A DNA stretch of 64,000 nt from Pseudomonas sp. p1(2021b) (GTDB lineage Bacteria > Pseudomonadota > Gammaproteobacteria > Pseudomonadales > Pseudomonadaceae): the NCBI RefSeq assembly GCF_020151015.1, contig NZ_CP083746.1, positions 3,191,001 through 3,255,000 on the forward strand, in the 5' to 3' direction. Both the position numbers and the translations under genes were made by a program. A model generated the notes under the pieces. That model was not told where the DNA came from. It saw only the letters and a program-made list of their open reading frames with translations, and ran no database searches. Positions 45,914 to 55,306 of this stretch are shown in pieces (positions within the stretch are counted from its first letter, which is position 1; every line of letters starts with the position of its first letter).

Positions 45914-46105
45914 TCAGGGTTGTTCGGGCTCGGGGAAGTTACGGCAGCTCTTGCGCTCGGCCAGCTCCCGGTCGCTGGGGCGCTGGTCGACGAACACGGT
46001 GCGGCCATCGGAGTAGATCTCCAGATAGCCCCAGTGCAGGTCCTGCTCCTGCTGCCCGGGCTTGGGCGGCACTAGCCACCAGGGTTCGCGGCTGATGAGG
46101 GTCAT
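45914..46105 (-). CDS. Small conserved hypothetical protein
   Basis: A 63-residue soluble protein (ISREPWWLVPPKPGQQEQDLHWGYLEIYSDG) ending in CRNFPEPEQP. It is convergent with yceH, one base away. The Trp/Pro-rich N-terminus is distinctive, but I know no function. Codon use is like that of the neighbours, which supports translation. Confidence 0.6.
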   Translation of the reverse strand: MTLISREPWWLVPPKPGQQEQDLHWGYLEIYSDGRTVFVDQRPSDRELAERKSCRNFPEPEQP

Positions 46106-46161
46106 GGGCGTGGTCCGTCAGCGGATCTGTCTATCACTATAGACAGGTACGCCTTGAAACC

Positions 46162-46233
46162 ATCGCGGGGCAAGCCCGCTCCTACAGGGGGGTAGGAGCG
46201 GGCTTGCCCCGCGAAAGGGCCGCAAAGCGGCCC
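46162..46233. repeat. REP pair plus GGGCCGC hairpin
   Basis: CATCGCGGGGCAAGCCCGCTCCTAC and GTAGGAGCGGGCTTGCCCCGCGA are opposed arms, followed by the stem GGGCCGC-AAA-GCGGCCC (46217-46233). It ends eight bases before the ahpF stop and may terminate ahpF. Confidence 0.75.
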
Positions 46234-46241
46234 CAGGTTCC

Positions 46242-47804
46242 TCAAGCCGGCGCCGAGGTACGGATCAGGTGGTCGAAGGCGGCCAGGGAGGCCTTGGCGC
46301 CCTCGCCCACGGCGATGACGATCTGCTTGTACGGCACCGTGGTCACATCACCGGCGGCGAACACACCCGGGATATTGGTCTGGCCTTTGGCATCGACGAT
46401 GATCTCGCCACGCGGCGACAGCTCGACGGTGCCCTTGAGCCAATCGGTGTTCGGCAGCAAGCCGATCTGCACGAAGATCCCCTCGAGCGCCACATCATGC
46501 ACCTGGTCGTTGCTGCGGTCCTTGTAGCGCAGGCCGGTGACCTTCTCGCCATCGCCCAGCACTTCGGTGGTCAAGGCGCTGGTGATGACCTTGACGTTCG
46601 GCAGGCTGTGCAGCTTGCGTTGCAGCACGGCATCGGCACGCAGCTGGCTGTCGAACTCGATCAGGGTCACCTGGGCGACGATGCCCGCCAGGTCGATGGC
46701 CGCTTCCACACCGGAGTTGCCACCGCCGATCACCGCCACGCGCTTGCCCTTGAACAGCGGGCCGTCACAGTGCGGGCAGTAGGCCACGCCGCGGGCGCGG
46801 TATTGCTGCTCGCCGGGCACGTTCATCTCGCGCCAGCGGGCGCCGGTGGCCAGGATCACGGTCTTGGCCTTGAGCGACGCCCCACTGGCCAGGCGCACTT
46901 CGTGCAGGCCGCCGTCGGTGGCCGGGACCAGCGCTTCACCGCGCTGCAGGTTCATGATGTCCACGTCGTACTGCTTGACGTGCTCTTCCAGCGCCGTGGC
47001 CAGTTTCGGGCCTTCGGTTTCCTGCACCGAGATGAAGTTCTCGATCGCCAGGGTGTCGAGCACCTGGCCGCCGAAACGCTCGGCCGCGACACCGGTACGG
47101 ATGCCTTTGCGCGCCGCGTAGATGGCTGCCGAGGCGCCCGCCGGGCCACCACCGACCACCAGCACGTCGAAGGCGTCCTTGGCGTTGATCTTCTCGGCCT
47201 GGCGGCTGCCGGCGTTGGTGTCGATCTTGCCGAGGATCTCCTCCAGGCCCATGCGGCCCTGGCCGAAGACCTCACCGTTCAGGTAGATGCTCGGTACCGC
47301 CATGACCTTGCGCGCCTCGACTTCATCCTGGAACAGCGCACCGTCGATGGCCACGTGGCGAACGTTGGGGTTGAGCACCGCCATCAGGTTCAGCGCCTGG
47401 ACCACGTCCGGGCAGTTCTGGCACGACAGCGAGAAATAGGTTTCGAAGGTGAACTCGCCTTCCAGGGCCTGGATCTGCTCGATCACTTCGGCACTGGCCT
47501 TGGACGGGTGGCCGCCGACCTGCAGCAGCGCCAGCACCAGGGAGGTGAATTCATGGCCCATGGGGATGCCGGCGAAGCGCAGGCTGATGTCGGCACCCGG
47601 GCGGTTGAGCGAGAACGAAGGGCGACGGGCGTCGCTGCCGTCCTCGCGCAGGGTGATGAGGTTCGACAGGCCGGCGATCTCCACCAGCAGGTCGTGCAAT
47701 TCGCGGGACTTCGCGCCGTCGTCGAGGGAAGCAACGATCTCGATCGGCTGGGTGACCCGCTCCAGGTAGGTTTTCAGTTGCGATTTAAGCGTGGCGTCCA
47801 ACAT
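46242..47804 (-). CDS. ahpF: Alkyl hydroperoxide reductase subunit F
   Basis: A 520-residue flavoprotein. The N-terminal double thioredoxin fold has the redox centre C128-QN-C131; the thioredoxin-reductase part has FAD and NAD motifs ([39 protein letters not shown]) and the second pair in [10 protein letters not shown]. It carries electrons from NADH to AhpC. I chose the ATG at 47804 ([13 protein letters not shown]), as in the family. It follows ahpC on the same strand, with a hairpin between. Confidence 0.95.
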   Translation of the reverse strand: MLDATLKSQLKTYLERVTQPIEIVASLDDGAKSRELHDLLVEIAGLSNLITLREDGSDARRPSFSLNRPGADISLRFAGIPMGHEFTSLVLALLQVGGHPSKASAEVIEQIQALEGEFTFETYFSLSCQNCPDVVQALNLMAVLNPNVRHVAIDGALFQDEVEARKVMAVPSIYLNGEVFGQGRMGLEEILGKIDTNAGSRQAEKINAKDAFDVLVVGGGPAGASAAIYAARKGIRTGVAAERFGGQVLDTLAIENFISVQETEGPKLATALEEHVKQYDVDIMNLQRGEALVPATDGGLHEVRLASGASLKAKTVILATGARWREMNVPGEQQYRARGVAYCPHCDGPLFKGKRVAVIGGGNSGVEAAIDLAGIVAQVTLIEFDSQLRADAVLQRKLHSLPNVKVITSALTTEVLGDGEKVTGLRYKDRSNDQVHDVALEGIFVQIGLLPNTDWLKGTVELSPRGEIIVDAKGQTNIPGVFAAGDVTTVPYKQIVIAVGEGAKASLAAFDHLIRTSAPA

Positions 47805-47837
47805 ACGGGCGATTCCTTTTTCAAAACTCGGATACAA

Positions 47838-47867
47838 AAACGCCCAGGCGAGGTCGCCCGGGCGTTT
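47838..47867 (-). terminator. Hairpin between ahpC and ahpF
   Basis: Read on the minus strand, AAACGCCC pairs with GGGCGTTT (47860-47867 with 47838-47845) and is followed by TTTTTG. It is a good rho-independent terminator 60 bases after ahpC; partial read-through would give more AhpC than AhpF. Confidence 0.7.
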
Positions 47868-47928
47868 GACGGGGCGGCAGCTACTTCAGCTTTGGCGGCT
47901 GGCTACCGCCCGCGATTGACGCATGGAC

Positions 47929-48492
47929 TCAGATCTTGCCGACCAGGTCCAGGGACGGCGCCAGGGTGGCCTCGCCTTCTTTCCACTTGGCTGGGCAGAC
48001 TTCACCCGGGTGGGCGGCAACGTACTGGGCAGCCTTGACCTTGCGCAGCAGCTCGCTGGCATCGCGGCCTACGCCACCGTCGTTGATTTCGACGATCTTG
48101 ATCTGGCCTTCAGGGTTGATCACGAAGGTGCCGCGATCAGCCAGGCCGGCTTCTTCGATCAGCACGTCGAAGTTGCGGGCGATGACGTGGGTCGGGTCAC
48201 CGATCAGCGGGTACTGGATCTTGCCGATGGTTTCCGAGGTGTCGTGCCAGGCCTTGTGGGTGAAGTGGGTGTCGGTGGACACACCGTAGATTTCCACGCC
48301 CAGCTTCTGGAACTCGGCGTAGTTGTCGGCCAGGTCACCCAGTTCGGTCGGGCAGACGAAGGTGAAGTCGGCTGGGTAGAAGAACACGACGGACCACTTG
48401 CCCTTCAGGTCGGCTTCGCTGACCTGGACGAACTCGCCCTTGTGGTAGGCGGTAGCGTTGAACGGTTTGACCTGGCTGTTGATGATTGGCAT
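47929..48492 (-). CDS. ahpC: Alkyl hydroperoxide reductase subunit C (2-Cys peroxiredoxin)
   Basis: A 187-residue typical 2-Cys peroxiredoxin, the same length as E. coli AhpC. The peroxidatic C47 lies in FTFVCPTE and the resolving cysteine in EVCPAKW near residue 166. It reduces hydrogen and organic peroxides and is recharged by AhpF. I chose the ATG at 48492 because GGAG lies eight bases before it; a GTG three codons earlier would sit on top of that site. An OxyR-like site is upstream. Confidence 0.95.
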   Translation of the reverse strand: MPIINSQVKPFNATAYHKGEFVQVSEADLKGKWSVVFFYPADFTFVCPTELGDLADNYAEFQKLGVEIYGVSTDTHFTHKAWHDTSETIGKIQYPLIGDPTHVIARNFDVLIEEAGLADRGTFVINPEGQIKIVEINDGGVGRDASELLRKVKAAQYVAAHPGEVCPAKWKEGEATLAPSLDLVGKI

Positions 48493-48564
48493 GAGAGACA
48501 CTCCTTCATGGGGTTGAAATCAGTTGACGGAGAGAATCCTAACCAACGAGATCGATAAACGCTC

Positions 48565-48601
48565 ATTGGCAAACCTCATGCTCGTGATTGGTTTTGGCTA
48601 T
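48565..48601 (-). promoter_or_regulatory. OxyR-type binding site upstream of ahpC
   Basis: Read on the minus strand from 48601: ATAG, 7 bases, CAAT, 7 bases, ATGA, 7 bases, CAAT. This keeps the spacing of the OxyR consensus ATAG-N7-CTAT-N7-ATAG-N7-CTAT and matches 12 of 16 bases. A -10 box TAGGAT lies at 48541-48536, so the site abuts the -35 region, as in OxyR-activated promoters. Confidence 0.65.
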
Positions 48602-48670
48602 AACCGAGGATAATTAATAGAAGGGATTGGGCTGAGCAAAGGATTGCGGGTATTCACGACGGGATGCGTC

Positions 48671-48772
48671 CTTGTGGGAGCGGGCTTGTCCCGCGATTAG
48701 GCCGGGCCCGATATCACCGTCGCCTGGCAAGGGCTTCGCCCTTGATCGCGGGACAAGCCCGCTCCTACAGGG
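48671..48772. repeat. REP hairpin, copy 2 of 3
   Basis: Nearly the same unit as at 27934-28035, in the 366-base gap between ahpC and gor. It differs from copy 1 by only a few bases and ends in CTCCTACAGGG. Confidence 0.85.
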
Positions 48773-48858
48773 CTGCGCTAATCAATGGTTCTTCGCGTGA
48801 CTGCGCAGCCCGAAGGGCTGGGTAATCTCCCTCAGGATCTGCTGGGAGCGGCCTTGCG

Positions 48859-50214
48859 TCAGCGCGTGGCCGTGCGCATGGTGACGAACTCTTCGGCCGC
48901 CGTCGGGTGCACGCCGATGGTCTCGTCGAACTGCTGCTTGGTGGCGCCGGCCTTGAGAGCGATACCCAGGCCCTGGATGATCTCCCCGGCATCCGGCCCG
49001 ACCATGTGGCAACCCAGGACCTTGTCGGTGTCGGCATCGACCACCAGCTTCATCAGGGTCTTCTCTTGGATATCGGTCAGGGTGAGCTTCATCGCACGGA
49101 AGCGGCTCTCGAAAATCTGCACCTTGTGCCCGGCCTCCAGCGCCTGCTCCTCGGTCAGGCCCACGGTGCCGATCGGCGGCTGGCTGAACACCGCGGTGGG
49201 GATGTTCTGGTAGTCGACCGGCCGGTAGTGTTCGGGCTTGAACAGTCGGCGCGCCACGGCCATGCCTTCGGCCAGGGCTACCGGGGTGAGCTGGACGCGG
49301 CCGATCACGTCGCCGATGGCGATGATCGAAGGCTCGGTGGTCTGGTACTGCTCATCGACACGGATGAAACCGCGGGCATCGAGTTCGACACCGGTATTCT
49401 CCAGGCCCAGGTTGTCCAGCATCGGACGGCGCCCGGTGGCGTAGAACACGCAGTCGGCGACCAGCTCACGGCCATCCTTGAGGGTGGCCTTGAGGCTGCC
49501 GTCGTCCAGCTGCTCGATGCGCTGGATGTCGCTGTTGAACTGCAGGTTCAGGCCGCGCTTTTCCAGCTCTTCCTTGAGGTGGGTACGCACCGAGCCATCG
49601 AAGCCGCGCAGGAACAGGTCGCCGCGGTACAGCAGCGTGGTATCGGCGCCCAGGCCCTGGAAGATCCCGGCGAACTCCACGGCGATGTAGCCGCCACCGA
49701 CCACCAGCACGCGTCGCGGCAATGCCTTGAGGTAGAACGCTTCGTTGGAGGTGATGGCCAGCTCCTTGCCCGGGATGTCCGGTATTTGCGGCCAGCCGCC
49801 AGTGGCGATGAGGATATGCCGGGCGCTGTAGCGCTGGCCTTCGACTTCCACCTCATGGGCGCCGGTGATGCGCGCATGGCCCTGGAGCAGGGTCACACCG
49901 CTGTTGACCAGCAGGTTGCGGTAGATACCGTTGAGGCGCTCGATTTCACGGTTCTTGTTGGCGATCAACGTGGCCCAGTCGAAGTGCCCCTCCTCGAGGG
50001 TCCAGCCGAAGCCTGCCGCCTGCTCGAGCTCATCGGCCACATGGGCCCCATACACCAGCAGCTTCTTGGGCACGCAACCGACGTTGACGCAGGTGCCTCC
50101 CAGGTAGCGGCTCTCGGCCACCGCCACCTTGGCGCCGAACCCCGCGGCGAAGCGCGCCGCACGCACACCGCCGGAACCGGCGCCAATCACGAACAGATCA
50201 AAATCGTAGGCCAT
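48859..50214 (-). CDS. gor: Glutathione reductase
   Basis: A 451-residue flavoprotein disulfide reductase. FAD motif [11 protein letters not shown] at 11-21, redox pair C42 and C47 in [18 protein letters not shown] motif [13 protein letters not shown] and the C-terminal active histidine in [11 protein letters not shown]. The NVGC spacing and length separate it from dihydrolipoamide dehydrogenase and mercuric reductase. It keeps glutathione reduced and is well placed beside ahpCF, though they are separate transcripts with a REP hairpin between them. Confidence 0.93.
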   Translation of the reverse strand: MAYDFDLFVIGAGSGGVRAARFAAGFGAKVAVAESRYLGGTCVNVGCVPKKLLVYGAHVADELEQAAGFGWTLEEGHFDWATLIANKNREIERLNGIYRNLLVNSGVTLLQGHARITGAHEVEVEGQRYSARHILIATGGWPQIPDIPGKELAITSNEAFYLKALPRRVLVVGGGYIAVEFAGIFQGLGADTTLLYRGDLFLRGFDGSVRTHLKEELEKRGLNLQFNSDIQRIEQLDDGSLKATLKDGRELVADCVFYATGRRPMLDNLGLENTGVELDARGFIRVDEQYQTTEPSIIAIGDVIGRVQLTPVALAEGMAVARRLFKPEHYRPVDYQNIPTAVFSQPPIGTVGLTEEQALEAGHKVQIFESRFRAMKLTLTDIQEKTLMKLVVDADTDKVLGCHMVGPDAGEIIQGLGIALKAGATKQQFDETIGVHPTAAEEFVTMRTATR

Positions 50215-50292
50215 GCATTCAGTCTCCTTGGCTGGCGCCCAGCATACCGCCGTTGCGCGCCGGGAACAAAAAAGCCAGCCGAGGCATAAGCA

Positions 50293-50380
50293 ATTGGGGC
50301 CGCCCTACCGCCCATCACACGACAGGCCTGCCCCTGTAGGAGCGGGCTTGCCCCGCGATGGGCCGCAAGGCGGCCCCAAT
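50293..50380. repeat. REP-containing inverted repeat
   Basis: ATTGGGGCCGCC (50293-50304) pairs with GGCGGCCCCAAT (50369-50380); inside is a REP arm CTGTAGGAGCGGGCTTGCCCCGCGATGG. It lies in the gap between galU and gor. Confidence 0.7.
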
Positions 50381-50423
50381 ATGTAGCTAACCCAGAGGGC
50401 AGCTTCGCACCAGACGCGGCGTA

Positions 50424-51263
50424 TCAGTACGCCTTGCCGGTCTTGTAGTAGTTCTCGAAGCAGAAGTTGGTCGCCTCGATGTAGCCTTCGGCGCCGCCGC
50501 AGTCGAAACGCTTGCCCTTGAACTTGTACGCCAGCACGCAACCGTCCTGGGCCTGTTTCATCAGCGCGTCGGTGATCTGGATCTCGCCGCCCTTGCCTGG
50601 CTCGGTGTTCTGAATGATGTCGAAGATATCCGGGGTCAGGATATAACGGCCGATGATCGCCAGGTTCGACGGGGCATCTTCGGGCTTGGGCTTCTCGACC
50701 ATGTTGGTCACCCGGTAGATGTCATCGCGGATCATGTCGCCGGCGATCACGCCGTACTTGTTGGTTTCCTGCGGGTCGACTTCCTGGATGGCGACGATCG
50801 AGCAACGGAACTGGTTGTACAGCTTGACCATCTGGGTGAGGATGCCGTCGCCTTCGGGGTTGACGCACAGGTCGTCCGCCAGCACCACGGCGAACGGCTC
50901 GTCGCCGATCAGCGGACGGCCGGTGAGGATGGCGTGGCCCAGGCCTTTCATCTCGGTCTGGCGGGTGTAGGAGAAGGAACACTCGTCCAGCAGACGGCGG
51001 ATACCGACCAGGTATTTTTCCTTGTCGGTGCCCTTGATCTGGGTTTCCAGCTCATAGCTGATGTCGAAGTGGTCTTCCAGGGCGCGCTTGCCGCGGCCGG
51101 TCACGATGGAGATCTCGCTCAGGCCGGCATCCAGGGCCTCCTCGACGCCATACTGGATCAGTGGCTTGTTGACCACCGGCAGCATTTCCTTGGGCATGGC
51201 TTTGGTAGCAGGCAGGAAGCGGGTGCCGTAGCCGGCTGCCGGGAACAAGCATTTCTTGATCAT
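50424..51263 (-). CDS. galU: UTP-glucose-1-phosphate uridylyltransferase
   Basis: A 279-residue nucleotidyltransferase. The signature KKCLFPAAGYGTRFLPATKAMPKEMLPV is at the N-terminus, followed by the sugar-binding KGLGHAIL and DDLC. It makes UDP-glucose for exopolysaccharide, LPS and trehalose. I chose the ATG at 51263, five bases after AAGGA; the ATG two codons upstream would touch that site. It follows ugd on the same strand with a 48-base gap, so the two make UDP-glucose and UDP-glucuronate together. Confidence 0.95.
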   Translation of the reverse strand: MIKKCLFPAAGYGTRFLPATKAMPKEMLPVVNKPLIQYGVEEALDAGLSEISIVTGRGKRALEDHFDISYELETQIKGTDKEKYLVGIRRLLDECSFSYTRQTEMKGLGHAILTGRPLIGDEPFAVVLADDLCVNPEGDGILTQMVKLYNQFRCSIVAIQEVDPQETNKYGVIAGDMIRDDIYRVTNMVEKPKPEDAPSNLAIIGRYILTPDIFDIIQNTEPGKGGEIQITDALMKQAQDGCVLAYKFKGKRFDCGGAEGYIEATNFCFENYYKTGKAY

Positions 51264-51311
51264 ATACATCCTTAAACAAAGGCTGGGCCTGTGGAGTTCG
51301 GCGCAGTCTAA

Positions 51312-52673
51312 TCAGGCGGCACTCACCTTACAATGCCCTACCCCTGGCCGACCGATGCCATGATAGAGATAACCCAGTGCCGATAGTTCCGATGGGTCAT
51401 AAATATTGCGACCATCGAACAGCGCCGGCATGCGCATAAGGCCCCGTACGCGTACGAAATCCGGTTGGCGGAACTGCTTCCATTCGGTCACCAACACCAG
51501 CGCATCGGCGCCTTCGACACAGGCATAGGGGTCCTGGGTCAGGCGCAACTGGGCGCTGGCCACCGCCTGCGGATAACGCGCGGCGACGCCGGCCAGGGCG
51601 GCCGGGTCGCAGGCCTGCACCCGCGCCCCGGCTGCCAGCAGGGCATCGAGCAACACCAGGCTGGGCGCCTCGCGCAGGTCGTCGGTGCCGGGCTTGAAGG
51701 CCAGCCCCCAGATCGCCACGTTGCGCCCGCGCAGGAAACCGCCGAAGTGCTGGCGCAGGGCTTCGAACAGCAAGGTCTTCTGCGTTTCGTTGCGCGTCTG
51801 TACGGCCTGGAGAATGGCCGGTTGGTAGCCCTGCTGCTCGGCGCAATGGATCAACGCACGCACGTCCTTAGGGAAGCAGGAGCCGCCGTAGCCACAGCCG
51901 GCATAGATGAAATGGCTGCCGATACGCCGGTCGCTGCCGATACCCCGGCGCACCTGCTCGATATCCACACCCAGGCGCGCACAGAGCCCGGCCAGTTCAT
52001 TGACGAAGGAGATGCGCGTGGCGAGGAAGGCGTTGGCCGCGTACTTGGTGAACTCGGCGGCGCGCGTGGACATCAGCAGCACCCGCTCGCGGTTGCGCAC
52101 GAACGGCGCGTAGAGGCGCTGCAGGCACTGGCTGGCCGGCTCACTGTCGCTGCCGATGATGACCCGGTCGGGTCGCATGAAGTCGTCCACAGCGCTGCCT
52201 TCCTTGAGAAACTCAGGGTTGCTCGCCACGTCCACAGCAAAGCGCGCGCCCCGTTCGCGCAGGCCATTGGCGATATGCCGGGCGACGCGCTCGGCCGTGC
52301 CTACCGGCACGGTGGACTTGTTCACCACCAGGCACGCCCTGCCCAGGTGACGGCCAAGGCTGTCGGCCACGGCCAGCACGTGCTGCAGGTCAGCCGAGCC
52401 ATCCTCCTGGCTCGGGGTGCCGACGGCGATGAACACCACCTCGGCACGTGCCAGGGCCTGGCGCCACTGGTCGCTGAAACTCAGCTGGCCGGAACTCAGG
52501 CCCGCCTGCAGCAACGCTTGCAACCCGGGCTCGTAGATCGGGCACTGCCCTTGGCGCAACTGCGCAAGGCGCGCCTGGTCGCGCTCCAGGCACACCACAC
52601 GGTTGCCCATTTCGGCGAAGCAGGCCGCCGTGACCAACCCCACATACCCCGCCCCAATCACACAGAGTTCCAT
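51312..52673 (-). CDS. ugd: UDP-glucose 6-dehydrogenase
   Basis: A 453-residue enzyme of the UDP-glucose/GDP-mannose dehydrogenase family. NAD motif VIGAGYVG at residues 5-12, substrate block EFLKEGSAVDDFMRPDRV, and nucleophile C266 in GYGGSCFPKD. It oxidises UDP-glucose to UDP-glucuronate. It is directly upstream of galU, which supplies its substrate and supports UDP-glucose over GDP-mannose. I chose the ATG at 52673, where the Rossmann motif begins. Confidence 0.9.
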   Translation of the reverse strand: MELCVIGAGYVGLVTAACFAEMGNRVVCLERDQARLAQLRQGQCPIYEPGLQALLQAGLSSGQLSFSDQWRQALARAEVVFIAVGTPSQEDGSADLQHVLAVADSLGRHLGRACLVVNKSTVPVGTAERVARHIANGLRERGARFAVDVASNPEFLKEGSAVDDFMRPDRVIIGSDSEPASQCLQRLYAPFVRNRERVLLMSTRAAEFTKYAANAFLATRISFVNELAGLCARLGVDIEQVRRGIGSDRRIGSHFIYAGCGYGGSCFPKDVRALIHCAEQQGYQPAILQAVQTRNETQKTLLFEALRQHFGGFLRGRNVAIWGLAFKPGTDDLREAPSLVLLDALLAAGARVQACDPAALAGVAARYPQAVASAQLRLTQDPYACVEGADALVLVTEWKQFRQPDFVRVRGLMRMPALFDGRNIYDPSELSALGYLYHGIGRPGVGHCKVSAA

Positions 52674-52760
52674 GGCCGCACTCCCTTTCGCAGATTGCGG
52701 CCATTGCACCCCAGGCGCCGTTGCAGGGCCGTGACAGGTCGGGGTCAAGGGTGTGACACG

Positions 52761-53675
52761 TCAGCTGCCGGTGCCCTGCCCGATCAGCACGCCATCGACC
52801 TTCTGCCCGTACAGGTTGACGCCGTCGTTGGCGTGGTACTTCACCCGGGTCTTTTCGATCGAGCCGTCCACCAGGCGCGGGTCCTGGGGCCGTTCATGGC
52901 GGTTGATCCAGGCCGCCACGTCCCAAGCCTGCTGGTCGCTCAGGCTGCCGGCGCGCCCCAGGGGCATGTTGTGCTTGATGAACGAGGCCGCGGTGTTGAT
53001 CCGGTGCATGCCGGCACCCCAGTTGTAGGAATCCTTGCCCCACAACGGCGGCATCACGTACTCGCCGGCCACCTTCTGGCCTTCGCCCTGGTCACCATGG
53101 CAGAGCGCGCACTGCTCACGGTAAATCTGCTCGCCGCGCTTGAAGTCATAGCCGGCGGCCGGCTGCGCCACCTCCGGGTAGCCGCGCCCCGGTGTTTCGA
53201 CCCCAGTGGGCGCCTGGGTCGACAGCCAGTAGGCATAGACACTGAGCGCCGTCATCTGCGGGCTGTCGGCCGCCGGCGGCTTGCCGTTCATGCTGAACTG
53301 GAAGCACCCCTGGATACGCTCGGCGAAGGTGTTGACCTTATCGTTCTTCTTGCGATACGCCGGGTACATCGGGTAGGCGCCCCACAACGGCGCGGAATGG
53401 GCCAGCCGCCCCTGGTCCAGGTGGCAGTTGCTGCAGTTCATGCCATTGCCCACCGCCTCGGGCATCAACCGGCGGGTGTCGACGAACAGGGCATGCCCCT
53501 GGCGCACCATCTGGCCGAAGGCATTGTCGGGCAGGTCGCTTTCGGCCGGCGGGCTGAACACCGGTGCAGCCTGGCTGCCGGGTACCTTGAGTTGGGACTG
53601 GTCTTCCATGGCGATCGGCGCCGCCTGGGCAGTGCCCAGGGCCAGGAGCAACAGGGCTGGGTAAATCGGCTTCAT
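52761..53675 (-). CDS. tsdA: Thiosulfate dehydrogenase TsdA (dihaem cytochrome c)
   Basis: A 304-residue periplasmic cytochrome with a signal peptide (ALLLLALGTAQA). Haem sites are C81-xx-C84-H85 (NCSNCH) and C189-xx-C192-H193 (CALCH). C124 in IQGCFQFSMNG matches the cysteine that ligates the active-site haem of TsdA, a rare ligand that marks the family. It couples two thiosulfate to tetrathionate. It overlaps tsdB by four bases, which points to translational coupling. Confidence 0.88.
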   Translation of the reverse strand: MKPIYPALLLLALGTAQAAPIAMEDQSQLKVPGSQAAPVFSPPAESDLPDNAFGQMVRQGHALFVDTRRLMPEAVGNGMNCSNCHLDQGRLAHSAPLWGAYPMYPAYRKKNDKVNTFAERIQGCFQFSMNGKPPAADSPQMTALSVYAYWLSTQAPTGVETPGRGYPEVAQPAAGYDFKRGEQIYREQCALCHGDQGEGQKVAGEYVMPPLWGKDSYNWGAGMHRINTAASFIKHNMPLGRAGSLSDQQAWDVAAWINRHERPQDPRLVDGSIEKTRVKYHANDGVNLYGQKVDGVLIGQGTGS

Positions 53676-54322
53676 GGCTGGGCCTCCTGGCTACTGGGCT
53701 GGGCGAAGAATGCGGCGACGGCCTTGATCTCGTCATCGGTCATGGCCTTGGCCACACCGACCATCAGCTGGTTGGGGTCGTTGCTGCGGCTGCCGTCGCG
53801 CCAGGCATTGAGTTGCGCCACCAGGTAGCTGGCCGGCTGCCCGGCCAGCGGCGGGAAGTGCTCACCGACGCCACCACCGCCCGGGCCGTGGCACTGCACG
53901 CAGCCCGGTATCTGGCGGCTCCAGTCGCCATACAGGGCCAGGCGCGACACCGGGTCCTTGGCGATCTGCTGGCGGCGCAAGGTTGGCGCGGGGTCGGCAG
54001 GCAGGCTGGCGAGGTAGGCACTGACGGCTTTGATTTCGTCCTCGCCCAGGGCCTTGGCGAGCGGCTCCATGACGGCCTGTTTGCGGCTGCCATTGCGGAA
54101 ATCGGCCAGCTGTTTGCTCAGGTAGCCGGCCGACAGGCCAGCCAGGCGGGGGAAGCCGGCGGCAGCGATGCCTTTGCCGTCCGGGCCATGACAGCCCAAG
54201 CAAGCCATGGCGGCGGGGTTTTGCCCACCCTGGGAGAAGATCTTCTGGCCATCGACGGCATGCGCCGTGGGCCAGGCCAGGATCAGCAGACTGCCGATCA
54301 CGACGCGACTCAACGGTTTCAT
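53672..54322 (-). CDS. tsdB: Dihaem cytochrome c4-type electron acceptor TsdB
   Basis: A 216-residue protein with a signal peptide (VIGSLLILAWPTAHA) and two cytochrome c4-like haem domains: C41-xx-C44-H45 (CLGCH) and C141-xx-C144-H145 (CVQCH). TsdB takes electrons from TsdA and hands them to the respiratory chain. It is first in the tsdB-tsdA pair; a perfect palindrome lies in its promoter. An ordinary cytochrome c4 is the alternative, but the coupling to tsdA favours TsdB. Confidence 0.85.
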   Translation of the reverse strand: MKPLSRVVIGSLLILAWPTAHAVDGQKIFSQGGQNPAAMACLGCHGPDGKGIAAAGFPRLAGLSAGYLSKQLADFRNGSRKQAVMEPLAKALGEDEIKAVSAYLASLPADPAPTLRRQQIAKDPVSRLALYGDWSRQIPGCVQCHGPGGGGVGEHFPPLAGQPASYLVAQLNAWRDGSRSNDPNQLMVGVAKAMTDDEIKAVAAFFAQPSSQEAQP

Positions 54323-54355
54323 CAGGGACGCTCCATTTTCCTTGTTATAAGCTTA

Positions 54356-54374
54356 GGCTTATTCGATATAAGCC
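54356..54374. promoter_or_regulatory. Palindrome in the tsdB promoter
   Basis: GGCTTAT-TCGAT-ATAAGCC is a perfect 7-base inverted repeat 34 bases upstream of the tsdB start, in an AT-rich patch with TTATAAGC beside it. It is a likely repressor or activator site for a sulfur-sensing regulator. Confidence 0.5.
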
Positions 54375-54466
54375 TGGAAAGAGTAGGCCTATCCCCGGTG
54401 GGGAACAACGCCCACCGGACAAGAAAATGGCAATTTGCCTGCTAATCGCTCATTGGCTGAGCTGGA

Positions 54467-54832
54467 TCAAGATCCTGAGATGCACTGGGTCGCCGCGGTG
54501 CGCACGTCACCCAAGCGCAGAGGGAAGTTGTTCAGCCGCTCGTGCAGCTTGATGCTGCTGCCGCTGCCACGCTTGTCGATATCCACCAGGGCTGCAGGGC
54601 CGGCACCTGCGGAAAGCTTCTGCGGCACGATCAAGCGCAGGCCGTCGTCGCCGAGAGGCTCTTCGACCAGAGGGTCGCGGGTTTCGGCCAGCTTGTTCTT
54701 GACGCAGTCGGCATACTGGCGAGGCGTCTTGCCAGACATCACGTCAAGGGTCTCCCGGGATTGTTCGAGTTCCGAAACACTGACACAGCCGCCCAGCACC
54801 ACCAACGACATCGCCGCCACCAACCACTTCAT
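54467..54832 (-). CDS. Small lipoprotein of unknown function
   Basis: A 121-residue protein with the lipobox LVVLGGC (C16) after a short positively charged start (MKWLVAAMS). The mature part has VSELEQSRETLDVMSGKTPRQYADCVKNKLAE and a second cysteine near the end (TAATQCISGS), which could form a disulfide with C47. It is a hypothetical lipoprotein found in pseudomonads. Its neighbours do not explain it. Confidence 0.72.
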   Translation of the reverse strand: MKWLVAAMSLVVLGGCVSVSELEQSRETLDVMSGKTPRQYADCVKNKLAETRDPLVEEPLGDDGLRLIVPQKLSAGAGPAALVDIDKRGSGSSIKLHERLNNFPLRLGDVRTAATQCISGS

Positions 54833-54994
54833 TCGCACCACCCTTGGAATCGACAAGAAACGCTTTGACAACAGCCGGGCGGATTTGCTCCCTGGTTTGG
54901 CAGATTTATCTTCGGCCCGACCATCCGGGCGCGAGTCCATCCTGACATCGTGGTATCGTTTGCCTTTGCTGAACCAACCCTTGCGGAGCACCCC

Positions 54995-55297
54995 ATGAAA
55001 TTCGTACACCAGCGCGAGCACCTGAACGAGGACGACGTGGTCGTCATCGAATGCTCCCAGCGCTGTAATATCCGCCTGATGAACGACGCCAACTTCCGCA
55101 GCTTCAAGAATGGCGGCCGGCACACCTACCATGGTGGGCACTTCATCAAGTTCCCGGCCAAGATCACCGTGCCCAGCACCGGCTTCTGGAACATCACCAT
55201 CGATACCGTGAGCCCGCGCCCGATCTCGGTGACGCGCAAGCCGACCTTCACCCACAAGATCAAGATCATTCGCCGTTCGTCCTCCAGACTCGGATAA
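54995..55297 (+). CDS. DUF1883 protein
   Basis: A 100-residue beta-rich protein (KFVHQREHLNEDDVVVIECSQRCNIRLMND, then GGRHTYHGGHFIKFPAKITVP) of the DUF1883 family. The pattern GGHFxxFPAxIxVPxxGxW is family-like. No signal peptide. It is followed nine bases later by a 56-residue gene and then by nitronate monooxygenase, so the three may be one transcript. No function is known to me. Confidence 0.75.
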   Translation: MKFVHQREHLNEDDVVVIECSQRCNIRLMNDANFRSFKNGGRHTYHGGHFIKFPAKITVPSTGFWNITIDTVSPRPISVTRKPTFTHKIKIIRRSSSRLG

Positions 55298-55306
55298 GGC
55301 CCCGCC

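Noticed and set aside
46269..48038. A 589-residue plus-strand frame across ahpF and the end of ahpC
   Set aside because: Shadow of ahpF, with the ahpC-ahpF terminator inside it.
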